This document shows, in pieces, positions 25,025-33,092 of a DNA stretch of 50,741 bases (position 1 is its first letter; each line of letters starts with the position of its first letter). The notes beneath the pieces are model-generated. The model was not told where the DNA came from. It saw only the letters and a list, made by a program, of their open reading frames with translations, and did not search any database. The stretch spans positions 1-50,741 of the forward strand of contig JACQZZ010000094.1 of NCBI GenBank assembly GCA_016213625.1, in the 5' to 3' direction. Made by a program: the position numbers and the translations under genes. The DNA comes from Actinomycetota bacterium (GTDB lineage: Bacteria; Actinomycetota; Acidimicrobiia; Acidimicrobiales; Ilumatobacteraceae).

Positions 25025-26815
25025 TCAGACCGTGGGCTGCGACCGCGCCCACGCTTCGGCCAGCGCGGCGTACCGGCCGCCCTGTGCGAGTAGTTCGTCG
25101 TGCGTACCGAGTTCCACCAGCCGAGCGTGATCGATCACGCCGATGCGATCGGCTCGGCGCACGGTGCTCAACCGGTGTGCGACCACGATGACCGCGCGGC
25201 CCTCCATCAGTCGTTCCAGCGCACGTTCCACGATGGCCTCGGTGCCGGGGTCGAGGTTGCTCGTCGCTTCGTCGAGCACCAGCACCGCGGGGTCCACCAA
25301 GGCGGCGCGGGCCAGCGACACCAGTTGGCGCTCGCCGGCCGACAGGCGTGAGCCGCGCTCGCGCACTTCCGTGTCGAGTCCCTCGGCGAACTCCTCGAAG
25401 CGCTCGAGCACCCCGATGGCCTCCAACGCATCGGCCACCTCGGCGTCGGTGGCGCCGGGCCGAGCGATACGGATGTTGTCGCGGATGGTGCCACCGAACA
25501 GGAAGCCCTCTTGCGGCACCACCACGACTCTTTGGCGCAACGACGCGAGCGACACGAGGCGCACGTCGACGTCGCCGTAGCTGACGTGACCCGATGTGGG
25601 GTCGTAGAGGCGCGAGAGCAGCTTGGCCAGCGTGCTCTTGCCCGCACCGGTGGGACCGACCAACGCAAGGCGCTCGCCCGGCCGCACGCTGATGGACACG
25701 TCGTGCAGCGCGGGGCGCTCGGTGCCGTCGTAGGTGAACGTCACCCCGTGGGCCACCAGTTCGCCCTCGGCCGGAAGCTCCACGGGGCGCGGGTGCTCGG
25801 CCACGTCGGGCTCGGCGTCCATCAGCCCGTACAGCTTGTGCAACGAGGCCGCCGCGCTCTGCACCGTGTTGTACAGCTGCGACAACTGCTGCACGGGCTC
25901 GAACAGGTTGGCCAGCAACAACACGAACGCAGCCACCGTGCCGAAGTCGACCGACCCGTGGTGCACCAGGAACCCGCCCACGCCGATGACCAACGCGATG
26001 GACGTGATGCCCGCCCACTCGACCAGACCGAAGTACCACGTGCTCACGCGCACACTGCGCAGGTGGCTGGCGTACAGCGCCCGGTTCGACGACACGAAGC
26101 GACGGTGTTGCTCGGCCTCGCGCCCGTAGGCCTGGATGACACGGACGCCGGTGATGCCCTCCTGCAGGTTGCCGAGGTTGGTGCCCACCCGCTCGCGCAC
26201 GTCGAGGTAGGCCGCGTTGGACTGGCGCTGGAATCGCACCGATGCGAACCCCAACACGGGCGCCACGAACAACAACACCATCAGGGTCAGCTGCCAGCTC
26301 ATGACCGCCATCAGGATGATCGTCATCACCAGCAGCAGGCCGGCGGCGACGAACTGCAGCAGACCCCACTGGATCAGTTCGCCCATGCTCTCGATGTCGG
26401 CCGTCATCCGGCTGACGAGCACACCCGCCTTGTTGCGGTCGAAGAACGCCATCGACTGCGCCTGCAGGCGATCGAACACCGCGATGCGCAGGTCGCGCAG
26501 GAAGCCTTCGCCGGCACGGTTGATGGCCAGGTACTGGAGCCGACCGACCACGTAGCCGATGGCCACCGTCACCAGATAGGCGACGACCGCGATGTTCAGC
26601 GCGCGTGCGCTGCTCTCACCGATGCCGTGGTCGAGCCCGAACTTCACGAAAACCGGGCCGGCCACCGTTGCCGCGGTGGACACGCACACCAGCCCGACGG
26701 CCCAGTAGATGGTGCGCCGATAGGGCTCGGCGAAGTGCAGAGACCGACGCAAGACCTTGCCGGTCTCGGCGCGGTCCAGCTTGTCCTCGTCGCTGATGGC
26801 TCCGCTGGCCCACAT
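25025..26815 (-). CDS. ABC exporter half-transporter, subunit with catalytic Glu
   Basis: A 596-residue permease-ATPase fusion: six transmembrane helices (about 30-330), then a nucleotide-binding domain with Walker A GPTGAGKST, Q-loop VVPQEGFLF, signature LSAGERQ, Walker B VLVLDEATSNLD and H-loop AHRLSTV. The signature motif deviates from LSGGQ while the catalytic Glu is present, the reverse of its partner. Its ATG overlaps the partner's TGA (TGATG at 26813-26817), so the two are translationally coupled and expected to form a heterodimeric type IV exporter (MDR/lipid type). The substrate is unknown. Confidence 0.93.
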   Translation of the reverse strand: MWASGAISDEDKLDRAETGKVLRRSLHFAEPYRRTIYWAVGLVCVSTAATVAGPVFVKFGLDHGIGESSARALNIAVVAYLVTVAIGYVVGRLQYLAINRAGEGFLRDLRIAVFDRLQAQSMAFFDRNKAGVLVSRMTADIESMGELIQWGLLQFVAAGLLLVMTIILMAVMSWQLTLMVLLFVAPVLGFASVRFQRQSNAAYLDVRERVGTNLGNLQEGITGVRVIQAYGREAEQHRRFVSSNRALYASHLRSVRVSTWYFGLVEWAGITSIALVIGVGGFLVHHGSVDFGTVAAFVLLLANLFEPVQQLSQLYNTVQSAAASLHKLYGLMDAEPDVAEHPRPVELPAEGELVAHGVTFTYDGTERPALHDVSISVRPGERLALVGPTGAGKSTLAKLLSRLYDPTSGHVSYGDVDVRLVSLASLRQRVVVVPQEGFLFGGTIRDNIRIARPGATDAEVADALEAIGVLERFEEFAEGLDTEVRERGSRLSAGERQLVSLARAALVDPAVLVLDEATSNLDPGTEAIVERALERLMEGRAVIVVAHRLSTVRRADRIGVIDHARLVELGTHDELLAQGGRYAALAEAWARSQPTV

Positions 26816-28602
26816 CAGCCAGACACCTCCGCATCGATGTCGTCGTCGTCCATCAGCGCGGCGAGGACCTCGCGGTAGCGCTCGTTGGTGGCGAGCAACT
26901 CGTCGTGGGTGCCGGTGGCCGCGACGCCGCCCTCATCGAGCAGCACGACCGTGTCGGCGAGCGCGATGGTGCCGGGACGATGGGCGATGACGATGGTGGT
27001 GCGTCCGTCCATCACCGTGCGCATGGCCTCGCGGATCTCGTGCTCCTTCGACGGATCGACCGCGCTGGTGGCGTCGTCGAGGATGAGCACTCGCGGATTG
27101 GCGAGGATGGCTCGCGCGAGGGCGATGCGCTGCCGCTGGCCACCACTGAGCGAGTAGCCGCGTTCCCCGATGACCGTGTCGTATCCCTCGGGCAACGAGG
27201 CGATGAAGTCGTGCGCGCCCGACAGTCGGGCGGCGGCTTCCACGTCGGCGGCGGATGCATCGGGCCGAGCGAACGCCACGTTGGCGCCGACCGAGTCGTG
27301 GAACAGGAAGGTGTCCTCGAACACCACGGACACCTCGCGTCGGAGTTCGCTGAGCCTCAGGTCGCGGATGTCGACACCATCCACGCGGATGACGCCCTCG
27401 GTGACGTCGTAGAACCGGATGAGCAGCCGAGCCACGGTGCTCTTGCCACCACCGGTGGCGCCCACCACTGCCACCGATGCACCCGGCGGGATGGACAGGT
27501 GGAAGTCGCGCAGCACGGGTGCGTCGGCGCTGTACCCGAACGACACGTGATCGAACTCCACCGCGCCCACGGGCGCGTCGCCGGGCAACGTGCGAGGTGA
27601 CGCGGCGTCGGCGACGGCAGGAGCGGTGGACAGCACTTCGTCGACCCGCAGCAGGGCTGCGGCGGCACGCTGCCCGAACGCCACGGTCATGCCCAGGTTG
27701 CGGAGCGGGAAGATGAGCAGCCCGATGTACTGCATGAACTCCAGCATCTGACCCCGGCTCATGTCGCCGTCGAGCACCATGTGGCCGCCGAGCGCCAACA
27801 CCGCGAGGAGGCCGAGATTCGGCAGCAGGTCGAGTGCGGGCAGGAAGGCGCTGCGCACCTTTGCCGCCTGCACCGAGACGTTCCTGATGTCGTCGGCCTC
27901 GGTGCGCAACCGGGCCGCGGTCACCTCGTGGGCGCCGAAACCCTTGATGACACGCACCCCGCTGACGCTCTCCTCCACCACGGTGGCCAACTGCGCCTGC
28001 TCCTGCTGCACGGCGAGCACCGCGGGGTGGATGCGGCGGGAGAAGCGAGTGGCCAGCACGTTCAGGAACGGCAACGGCGCGAGTGCCACGAGCGCGAGCA
28101 GCGGCTGCTGGACGAAGAGGATGACGACGATGGCCGACACCATCGCCAGGTTCGAGGCGGTGATGGGGATCATCACCACGAAACCCTGGATCTGCAACAG
28201 GTCGCTGGAGGCACGGCTCATCAGCTGACCGGTCTGCGTGTGGTCGTGGTACGCCACGTGCAGCCGCATGATGTGTGCGAACAGTTGCTCGCGGAGCTTG
28301 GTCTCGGTGAGCCGGCTCTCACGGAACGCGAACCATCGTCGCCACGCGGTGAACGTGCCGGCGACGACCGCCATCACGCCGATCAGCGACGACCAGAACA
28401 CCAGCGAGCCGTCACCGAGGATGGCCCGGTCGACGGCGAGGCTGGTGAGCTTCGGCACGGTGACCTTGCTCGCGCTCCACAACAGGCCCACCACCATGCC
28501 GGCGATGAGGCCACCCTTCTGCTCGGCGAGCATCGCCCGCAGCAACTTCCAGCCACCGGCCCCGGGTGCGGGTTGCGCGCTCGAGCCGGACCGTTTCCCC
28601 AC
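26815..28602 (-). CDS. ABC exporter half-transporter, subunit with degenerate Walker B
   Basis: A 595-residue permease-ATPase fusion with six N-terminal helices, Walker A GATGGGKST, canonical signature LSGGQRQ, Walker B VLILDDATSAVD and H-loop AHRPGTI. The catalytic Glu after Walker B is Asp, and the Q-loop Gln is Glu (VVFEDTFLF). Combined with the partner subunit this gives one complete and one degenerate ATP site, as in TM287/288-type heterodimers. GTG 28602 is the start, with TAGTGT (28615-28610) 7 nt upstream. Confidence 0.93.
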   Translation of the reverse strand: MGKRSGSSAQPAPGAGGWKLLRAMLAEQKGGLIAGMVVGLLWSASKVTVPKLTSLAVDRAILGDGSLVFWSSLIGVMAVVAGTFTAWRRWFAFRESRLTETKLREQLFAHIMRLHVAYHDHTQTGQLMSRASSDLLQIQGFVVMIPITASNLAMVSAIVVILFVQQPLLALVALAPLPFLNVLATRFSRRIHPAVLAVQQEQAQLATVVEESVSGVRVIKGFGAHEVTAARLRTEADDIRNVSVQAAKVRSAFLPALDLLPNLGLLAVLALGGHMVLDGDMSRGQMLEFMQYIGLLIFPLRNLGMTVAFGQRAAAALLRVDEVLSTAPAVADAASPRTLPGDAPVGAVEFDHVSFGYSADAPVLRDFHLSIPPGASVAVVGATGGGKSTVARLLIRFYDVTEGVIRVDGVDIRDLRLSELRREVSVVFEDTFLFHDSVGANVAFARPDASAADVEAAARLSGAHDFIASLPEGYDTVIGERGYSLSGGQRQRIALARAILANPRVLILDDATSAVDPSKEHEIREAMRTVMDGRTTIVIAHRPGTIALADTVVLLDEGGVAATGTHDELLATNERYREVLAALMDDDDIDAEVSG

Positions 28603-28609
28603 GGTCAGG

Positions 28610-28651
28610 ACACTACGCCTGCGACCGGAACCAGACAGAGCCGAATAGTGT
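28610..28651. promoter_or_regulatory. Divergent leaderless promoters
   Basis: TAGTGT at 28615-28610 (-) lies 7 nt before the ABC exporter GTG, and TAGTGT at 28646-28651 (+) lies 7 nt before the GlsB-like ATG. The two -10 boxes are the same hexamer on opposite strands. Confidence 0.6.
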
Positions 28652-28658
28652 CGACGGC

Positions 28659-28919
28659 ATGGGTTTCTTCTCGTGGGTGTTCGTCGGCCTCATCGCGGGC
28701 TTCCTCGGCCGTGCCATCGTGGGCGACGAGAAGTCGGGATGCCTGTACACCATCGCCGTCGGTGTGCTCGGTGCCATCCTCGGCGGCTGGTTGATGCAGG
28801 CCATCGACCGCAAGGGAGTCACCGAGTTCAGCATCCGGTCGGTGCTGGTCGCGGCACTCGGATCGGTGTTGTTGCTGCTGGTGCTGCAGGCCATCGCCGG
28901 CCGCAGGGGCCGCCGCTGA
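28659..28919 (+). CDS. GlsB/YeaQ/YmgE family membrane protein
   Basis: An 86-residue membrane protein with three hydrophobic segments and the family's Gly-rich pattern: FVGLIAGFLGRAIVGDEKSG, GCLYTIAVGVLGAILGGWLM, then a last helix ending GRRGRR. The family (transglycosylase-associated protein type) is stress-linked in other bacteria; the molecular role is not known. TAGTGT (28646-28651) is 7 nt before ATG 28659. Confidence 0.88.
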   Translation: MGFFSWVFVGLIAGFLGRAIVGDEKSGCLYTIAVGVLGAILGGWLMQAIDRKGVTEFSIRSVLVAALGSVLLLLVLQAIAGRRGRR

Positions 28920-28940
28920 TCGATCGGCTCGGCCGCTCGG

Positions 28941-29297
28941 TCAGCCGCCGAGGAGTTCGGCCACCCGATCCTTGGGGCGGCCGATGATGGCCTTCTTCTT
29001 GGTCACCACGACGGGTCGCTGCAGCAGCTGCTTGTGGCGTACCAGGAGGTCGACCACCTGATCGTCGGTCTGCGCGTCGGCGTCGGTGAGACCGAGCTTC
29101 TTCCACAGACTGTCGCGGCGCACCAGGTCGGTCACCGGGTCTTCCAGCTTCGCGATGATGCCGCGCAGCGTGGCGGCATCGGGCGGCGTCTTCAGGTACA
29201 ACACGATCTCGGCCTTCACGCCGAGTTCCTCTGCAATGCGCACGGCATTGCTGGAGGAGTTTCAATTCGGGTTGTGGTAGATGGTCACGTCGGCCAT
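28941..29297 (-). CDS. ArsC-family selenoprotein candidate (in-frame TGA = Sec12)
   Basis: A 118-residue thioredoxin-fold arsenate-reductase-family protein if TGA at 29264-29262 is read as selenocysteine. The N-terminus is MADVTIYHNPN, then TGA, then NSSSNAVRIAEELG. In plasmid R773 ArsC the motif TIYHNP-x-C places the catalytic Cys at residue 12, the same residue as this TGA. Downstream family features are intact: YLKTPP, LVRRD, DDQVVDLLVRH, QRPVVVT and IIGRPKD, including the Arg residues that bind oxyanion. TAACCT (29309-29304) sits 6 nt before ATG 29297. A hairpin fitting a bacterial SECIS follows the TGA. The shorter reading from GTG 29243 lacks the whole active site. Sec machinery is not in the window. 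Confidence 0.8.
29227..29264 (-). promoter_or_regulatory. Candidate bacterial SECIS element
   Basis: Immediately after TGA (29264-29262) the RNA can fold into a lower stem UCCUC/GAGGA (29258-29254 with 29231-29227), a CA/A internal loop, a perfect 7-bp upper stem GCAAUGC/GCAUUGC (29251-29245 with 29239-29233) and a 5-nt apical loop CGUGC. The loop begins 17 nt after the UGA and has G at its second position; both agree with published bacterial SECIS rules. Folded by eye. Confidence 0.7.
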
Positions 29298-29303
29298 GCA
29301 CGC

Positions 29304-29309
29304 AGGTTA
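29304..29309 (-). promoter_or_regulatory. -10 box of the ArsC-family gene
   Basis: TAACCT lies 6 nt upstream of ATG 29297. This spacing matches about twenty other genes in the window and supports the full-length start, upstream of the in-frame TGA. Confidence 0.6.
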
Positions 29310-29407
29310 GCCGTGCCCCACCGCGTCACACCCCTTCCCTACGGTGCCGTCCACACGGCTTCCCCCGTCGCTCTGCCCGTCCGCGGGCCGTTCCTCGGAG
29401 GTCGCCC

Positions 29408-29821
29408 ATGTCCGTCACGCCCAGCCCCACTCCCGTCCGCAGCGCAGCGGATGCCATCTCGCTGTTGTCGCTCGCAGTGGTCGACCCCTTGGAGGCCGAG
29501 ACCCTGGCGTTCTTGCTCGACGACGAGGGCATCGGTGGCGTCATCGTCGTGTTCGACGGCACCACCTCCGCCGATTCGGTCCTCGACATCGTCGACATCA
29601 TGGTGCGCACCGGGGCACAAGCTCCTGCGTGCACCTCGCTGGTGGTGGCCTCCGTCCGGCCGAACAGCGGCGTGCTCCCGGGCGACGTCGACCGATGGCT
29701 CGAAGCCAGCAGCATCGCCTCGCTCCACGGTCTGGAACTGCTCGAGTGGTACGTCATCTCGCCGTTCGGCATCGAGTGCCCGCGCGATCTGCTCGGCGAG
29801 CCCGAGCGCTGGGCAGAGTGA
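29408..29821 (+). CDS. Hypothetical actinobacterial protein
   Basis: A 137-residue soluble protein with alternating strands and helices: FLLDDEGIGGVIVVFDGT, SLVVASVRPNSG, GDVDRWLEASSIASLHGLEL and LEWYVISPFGIECPRDLLGE. The two-strand core and the closing WYVI...CPR motif are faintly like JAB/RadC-type folds, but no metal motif is visible, so no function is assigned. ATG 29408 has GGAGG (29397-29401) 6 nt upstream, one of the few strong ribosome sites here; TACGGT at 29340-29345 may be its -10. It is convergent with the DUF4031 gene. Confidence 0.7.
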   Translation: MSVTPSPTPVRSAADAISLLSLAVVDPLEAETLAFLLDDEGIGGVIVVFDGTTSADSVLDIVDIMVRTGAQAPACTSLVVASVRPNSGVLPGDVDRWLEASSIASLHGLELLEWYVISPFGIECPRDLLGEPERWAE

Positions 29822-29826
29822 ACGGC

Positions 29827-30102
29827 TCACTGGGCCGCGCGGCGCTCCTTCGGCGACAGGCGCAGACCGGCATCGCGCAGGCGCCGAACCAGTTCGCGGC
29901 TGGGCGTGGGCACCGCACCGCTCTCCACCATCTGCGAGTAGTACTCCTCGGGCACGTCGTAGTGGTCGCCGTGAAAGCCTCGGCGAGGTATGCCCACCCG
30001 CTCGGCGAACTCGTGCAGTTCGTCCAGGCTCTCGTCGCTCACCAGGTGGCTCCACGTGCGGCCGTGCAGATGCCAGCGGGGCTCGTCGATCAGCACGGTC
30101 AT
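29827..30102 (-). CDS. DUF4031 domain-containing protein
   Basis: A 91-residue protein covering the DUF4031 domain: VLIDEPRWHLHGRTWSHLVSD, LDELHEFAERVGIPRRGFHGDHYDVPEE and a final SRELVRRLRDAGLR. The His/Asp-rich core (HGR, SHL, HGDHYD) suggests metal or phosphate binding, but the family is uncharacterised. It is divergent from the HD-domain gene with only 19 bp between their starts and ends 5 bp from the convergent hypothetical gene. Confidence 0.85.
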   Translation of the reverse strand: MTVLIDEPRWHLHGRTWSHLVSDESLDELHEFAERVGIPRRGFHGDHYDVPEEYYSQMVESGAVPTPSRELVRRLRDAGLRLSPKERRAAQ

Positions 30103-30121
30103 CTCGCCATACCATCACACC

Positions 30122-30760
30122 ATGAGCACACCCGAGGGCGAGCTGCGGTCGGCGTGGCATCAGGTGGTGGGTGCCCATCCCACCGCGCCGCTCGACCACC
30201 TCCTGGAAGGCCTGCTCGCCCGCCACCGCGAACCGCACCGGCGCTATCACACGGCCACACACGTGATGTGGGTGCTCCGCCACGTGGACCAGTTGTCCGC
30301 CGAGGGGGTTGTACCCGATGCCGATCTCGCGGCGGTTCGCCTGGCCGCGCTCTGTCACGACGCCGTGTACGACCCACGCCGGTCCGACAACGAGGCCGTC
30401 AGCGCCACACTGGCGGCGAACCTCGCCGAGGACATCGGGTGGTCACCAGCCCGAGCAGCCACTGTGCACCGACTGGTGCTCTGCACCGCCGCGCACCGAC
30501 CGAACGCCGACGACGAGGCGCTGCTGATCGACGCCGATCTGGCCATCCTGGGCGCGATGCCGAAGGACTACTCGGCGTACGTGCACGGCGTGCGCACCGA
30601 GTACGCGCACGTCACCGACGCCGACTGGAGGATCGGGCGGGCCGCTGTGCTGCGGCAGTTCCTCGACGAACCCACGGTGTTCCACACCGAGCCGATGCGA
30701 CGCGCTCGGGAGTCGCGGGCGCGGGCGAACCTGGTGGCGGAACTCGCCGCGCTGGGGTGA
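30122..30760 (+). CDS. HD-domain phosphohydrolase-like protein
   Basis: A 212-residue helical protein of the HD superfamily. A YHTATHV motif (about residue 41) is followed by AALCHDAVYDP, the HD pair, and later LIDADLAILG supplies the distal Asp, so the metal-ligand set H...HD...D looks complete. Family members hydrolyse nucleotides or other phosphates; substrate unknown. TACCAT (30110-30115) lies 6 nt before the ATG. Confidence 0.85.
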   Translation: MSTPEGELRSAWHQVVGAHPTAPLDHLLEGLLARHREPHRRYHTATHVMWVLRHVDQLSAEGVVPDADLAAVRLAALCHDAVYDPRRSDNEAVSATLAANLAEDIGWSPARAATVHRLVLCTAAHRPNADDEALLIDADLAILGAMPKDYSAYVHGVRTEYAHVTDADWRIGRAAVLRQFLDEPTVFHTEPMRRARESRARANLVAELAALG

Positions 30761-30793
30761 CTGGGTGGCGTGCGGTCAGCGAGGTCGGCGCGG

Positions 30794-31021
30794 TCAGTGC
30801 GCGCAGGCGCAGCCGCCGCCGCAGCCGTGACCGCCCGAGGGGCGAGCAGCCGGCGCCGGAGCCGAGGCACCCGAGGCGCCCACGCTGGCGAACACGCTGA
30901 GCAACCGCACGGCACCCTCGTGGCCCTGCGGGCACGTGGCGGGGTCGCTGGCCTCACTCATGGGACGACGCACCTCGAAGGTGTCGTCGCACTCCTTGCA
31001 CTTGAACTCGTAGAGCGGCAT
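30794..31021 (-). CDS. FmdB-type zinc ribbon protein
   Basis: A 75-residue protein starting [17 protein letters not shown], the standard FmdB regulatory-protein N-terminus, with C-x2-C and a third Cys in [10 protein letters not shown] for a zinc ribbon. The tail is Ala/Gly/Pro-rich and ends [11 protein letters not shown], a second possible metal-binding patch. The start at ATG 31021 is preferred over ATG 31030 because TACGAT (31034-31029) is then exactly 7 nt upstream and because the family begins MPxYEY. Confidence 0.85.
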   Translation of the reverse strand: MPLYEFKCKECDDTFEVRRPMSEASDPATCPQGHEGAVRLLSVFASVGASGASAPAPAARPSGGHGCGGGCACAH

Positions 31022-31061
31022 CGAGGTCATCGTAACCCGTTCCTGTGGTTGACTGTCATCC

Positions 31062-31346
31062 GTGAGTCAGCTCGCCCCTCTCCCCACCCTCACCCCCGAC
31101 ACCGAGGAAGTGCTGCAGACCGGCGAGCCCACGTCGGCGCACATCGTGAAGACCGATCCAGGCGAGAACGCCGCGGCCAAGGTGCTCGAGGCCCGCATCT
31201 ACGGCACCCCGCTCGAGGCACTCTGCGGCCACGTGTGGGTGCCGTCGCGCGACCCGAAGCAGTTGCCGCTGTGCGAGCAGTGCAAGAGCATCTACGAGAT
31301 GTATCGCGCGTTCAACGACGGGCTCAACGAGCAACCAGAGGAATGA
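31062..31346 (+). CDS. DUF3039 domain-containing protein
   Basis: A 94-residue protein of the actinobacterial DUF3039 family: [39 protein letters not shown] and [14 protein letters not shown]. One Cys plus His and the C-x2-C pair could bind zinc. Function unknown; it is usually a single-copy conserved gene in actinobacteria. GTG 31062 is the start. The stop overlaps the ATG of the NUDIX gene (ATGA), so the two are coupled. Confidence 0.88.
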   Translation: MSQLAPLPTLTPDTEEVLQTGEPTSAHIVKTDPGENAAAKVLEARIYGTPLEALCGHVWVPSRDPKQLPLCEQCKSIYEMYRAFNDGLNEQPEE

Positions 31347-31831
31347 GCGACCTCGACGGGCTGCGCATCCGTGAGGCCGTCCGGGCGTTGGTGCTCGACC
31401 CTGACGACCGGGTGCTGCTGGTCCGTTTCGAGTTCCCTGATGCGGGCACGCGGTGGGCGCTGCCGGGCGGAGGGTTGGAGCCGGGCGAGACCGACCACGA
31501 GGCGCTCCGCCGCGAGTTGGCCGAAGAGGCCGGGCTCACCGACGCCGCCATCGGTCCGCACGTGTGGGACCGCGTGCACGTGATCCCGTTCATCGACGGC
31601 AAGTGGGACGGCCAGCGAGAACGCATCTACCTCGTGCGCACGGGCACGTTCGAGCCACAGCCTCACCTCAGCTGGGACGCGCTGCACGCCGAGTACCTGT
31701 TCGAGGTGCGCTGGTGGCACCTGCACGAACTGCCCGCTGACCTCGACGTCGTGCCGCGCCGCCTGCAGCACCATCTCCAGGCGTTGCTGCGCGACGGCCC
31801 TCCGAATCGACCCTTCGACGTGGGCGTCTGA
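31343..31831 (+). CDS. NUDIX hydrolase
   Basis: A 162-residue NUDIX protein. The NUDIX box is complete: [24 protein letters not shown], whose G-x5-E-x7-RE-x2-EE-x-G spacing fits the consensus (about residues 41-64). The domain occupies most of the protein, with a WWHLHELP segment after it. It hydrolyses a nucleoside-diphosphate-X compound that cannot be specified. It is coupled to the DUF3039 gene by a 4-bp overlap. Confidence 0.92.
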   Translation: MSDLDGLRIREAVRALVLDPDDRVLLVRFEFPDAGTRWALPGGGLEPGETDHEALRRELAEEAGLTDAAIGPHVWDRVHVIPFIDGKWDGQRERIYLVRTGTFEPQPHLSWDALHAEYLFEVRWWHLHELPADLDVVPRRLQHHLQALLRDGPPNRPFDVGV

Positions 31832-31848
31832 CCGAATAGGGTCGGCGC

Positions 31849-32490
31849 ATGCCCAGCCCGTCGACCATCGCCGCGTTCGCGACGGCGTCGCTCATCCTGC
31901 TCATCATCCCTGGCCCGGCGGTGTTGTACATCGTGAACCGCAGCGTCAGCGACGGCCGCGAGGCCGGCCTGGCGGCCGTGGCCGGTCTCACACTGGGCAA
32001 CCTGGTCCACGCCATCGCCGCCGCGGTCGGTCTGAGTGCCGTGCTGGCCACCTCCGCCGCGGCGTTCAACACCGTGAAGTGGCTGGGTGCGGGCTATCTC
32101 GTCTCTGTGGGGGTGCGCACGCTGATGCGGCCGCCGATGGCCATCGACCCCACTCAGCCCGGTGTCAGCCCCCGGCGGGCGTTCACGCAGGGCGTCGTCG
32201 TGAACGTGCTCAACCCGAAGGTTGCACTGTTCTTCCTGTCGTTCCTGCCGCAGTTCATCAAGCCCGAGCTCGGCCGGCCCGGCATGCAGGCGCTGGTGCT
32301 CGGCTTGGTGTTCGTGCTCATCGGTGCCTGCACCGACGGCCTGTACTCGCTGCTCGCCAGCGGCCTCCGCGACGTGATGCTCCGCGGTCGCGCGTTGCCG
32401 TTCGTACGGCGATGGGTGGCCGGCACCGTGTTCATCGGGCTCGGCCTCGTCGCCGCCACCGCGTCGGCGACGAGCGCCAAGAAGAGCTGA
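31849..32490 (+). CDS. LysE family exporter
   Basis: A 213-residue membrane protein with about six helices. The LysE/RhtB signature is visible: LILLIIPGPAVLYIVNRSVSDGREAGL near the N-terminus, the GLTLGN motif, and VNVLNPKVALFFLSFLPQF. Members export amino acids such as lysine, homoserine or leucine. TAGGGT (31837-31842) lies 6 nt before the ATG although the upstream NUDIX stop is only 17 bp away, so it has its own promoter. The ASCH gene follows after 2 bp. Confidence 0.9.
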   Translation: MPSPSTIAAFATASLILLIIPGPAVLYIVNRSVSDGREAGLAAVAGLTLGNLVHAIAAAVGLSAVLATSAAAFNTVKWLGAGYLVSVGVRTLMRPPMAIDPTQPGVSPRRAFTQGVVVNVLNPKVALFFLSFLPQFIKPELGRPGMQALVLGLVFVLIGACTDGLYSLLASGLRDVMLRGRALPFVRRWVAGTVFIGLGLVAATASATSAKKS

Positions 32491-32492
32491 CC

Positions 32493-33074
32493 GTGTTGTT
32501 CACCGCCGACGCCTGGCCGGGCCTCGCAGACGGATCCATCACGGTCACCATCCGCACCTGGACCCGCGCACAGGCGAAAACCGGCGGTCGCTACCGGGTG
32601 GCGGGCCTCCTGTTGGAAGCCACCGACGTGCGCCAGGTGCGAGCCGATGAACTCACGGAGGCCGACGCCGTGGCCGCGGGTGAGGGCACACTCGATGCCC
32701 TCCTCCACCGCCTCGGCGCCCCCGAACCCGATCGGTTGTTGTGGCGGGTGGAGTTCCATTGCATCGGCCGCGACGACCGAGCCGAACGACGCGAGCAGGC
32801 CGACCTGACCGCCGAGGACATCACCGCCTTGAAGGTGCGCCTCGATCGGCTGGATGCTCGCTCACCCTCTGGCCCGTGGACCCGTACCACGCTGCGGTTG
32901 ATCGAGAAGTACCCGGGCGTGGTCAGCACGGCGCTCGCCCGGCATGCGAAGCAGGAGCGCCCGGCGTTCAAGTTGAACGTGCGCAAGTTGAAGGAGATGG
33001 GGCTCACCGAGAGCCTCGACATCGGGTACCGACTCTCGCCGCGCGGTGAGGCCCTGTTGCGGTCGCTGGGCTAG
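32493..33074 (+). CDS. ASCH-domain-like protein
   Basis: A 193-residue protein. The N-terminal part (about 1-100) looks like an ASCH/PUA-type barrel: GLADGSITVTIRTW, GGRYRVAGLLLEATDVRQVRADELTEADAVAAG, and LLWRVEFHCIG. The C-terminal part is helical and basic, with KLNVRKLKEMGLTESLDIGYRLSPRGEALL. ASCH domains bind RNA or modified nucleosides; some are nucleases or amidohydrolases. GTG 32493 follows the LysE stop by 2 bp, so it is co-transcribed. Confidence 0.75.
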   Translation: MLFTADAWPGLADGSITVTIRTWTRAQAKTGGRYRVAGLLLEATDVRQVRADELTEADAVAAGEGTLDALLHRLGAPEPDRLLWRVEFHCIGRDDRAERREQADLTAEDITALKVRLDRLDARSPSGPWTRTTLRLIEKYPGVVSTALARHAKQERPAFKLNVRKLKEMGLTESLDIGYRLSPRGEALLRSLG

Positions 33075-33092
33075 CTGGTTACCGTGCCCGCC

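Noticed and set aside
28941..29243. A 100-residue ArsC-like protein starting at GTG 29243.
   Set aside because: It would lack the YHNP motif and the active-site residue. Homology clearly continues upstream through the TGA to ATG 29297, which also has the promoter.
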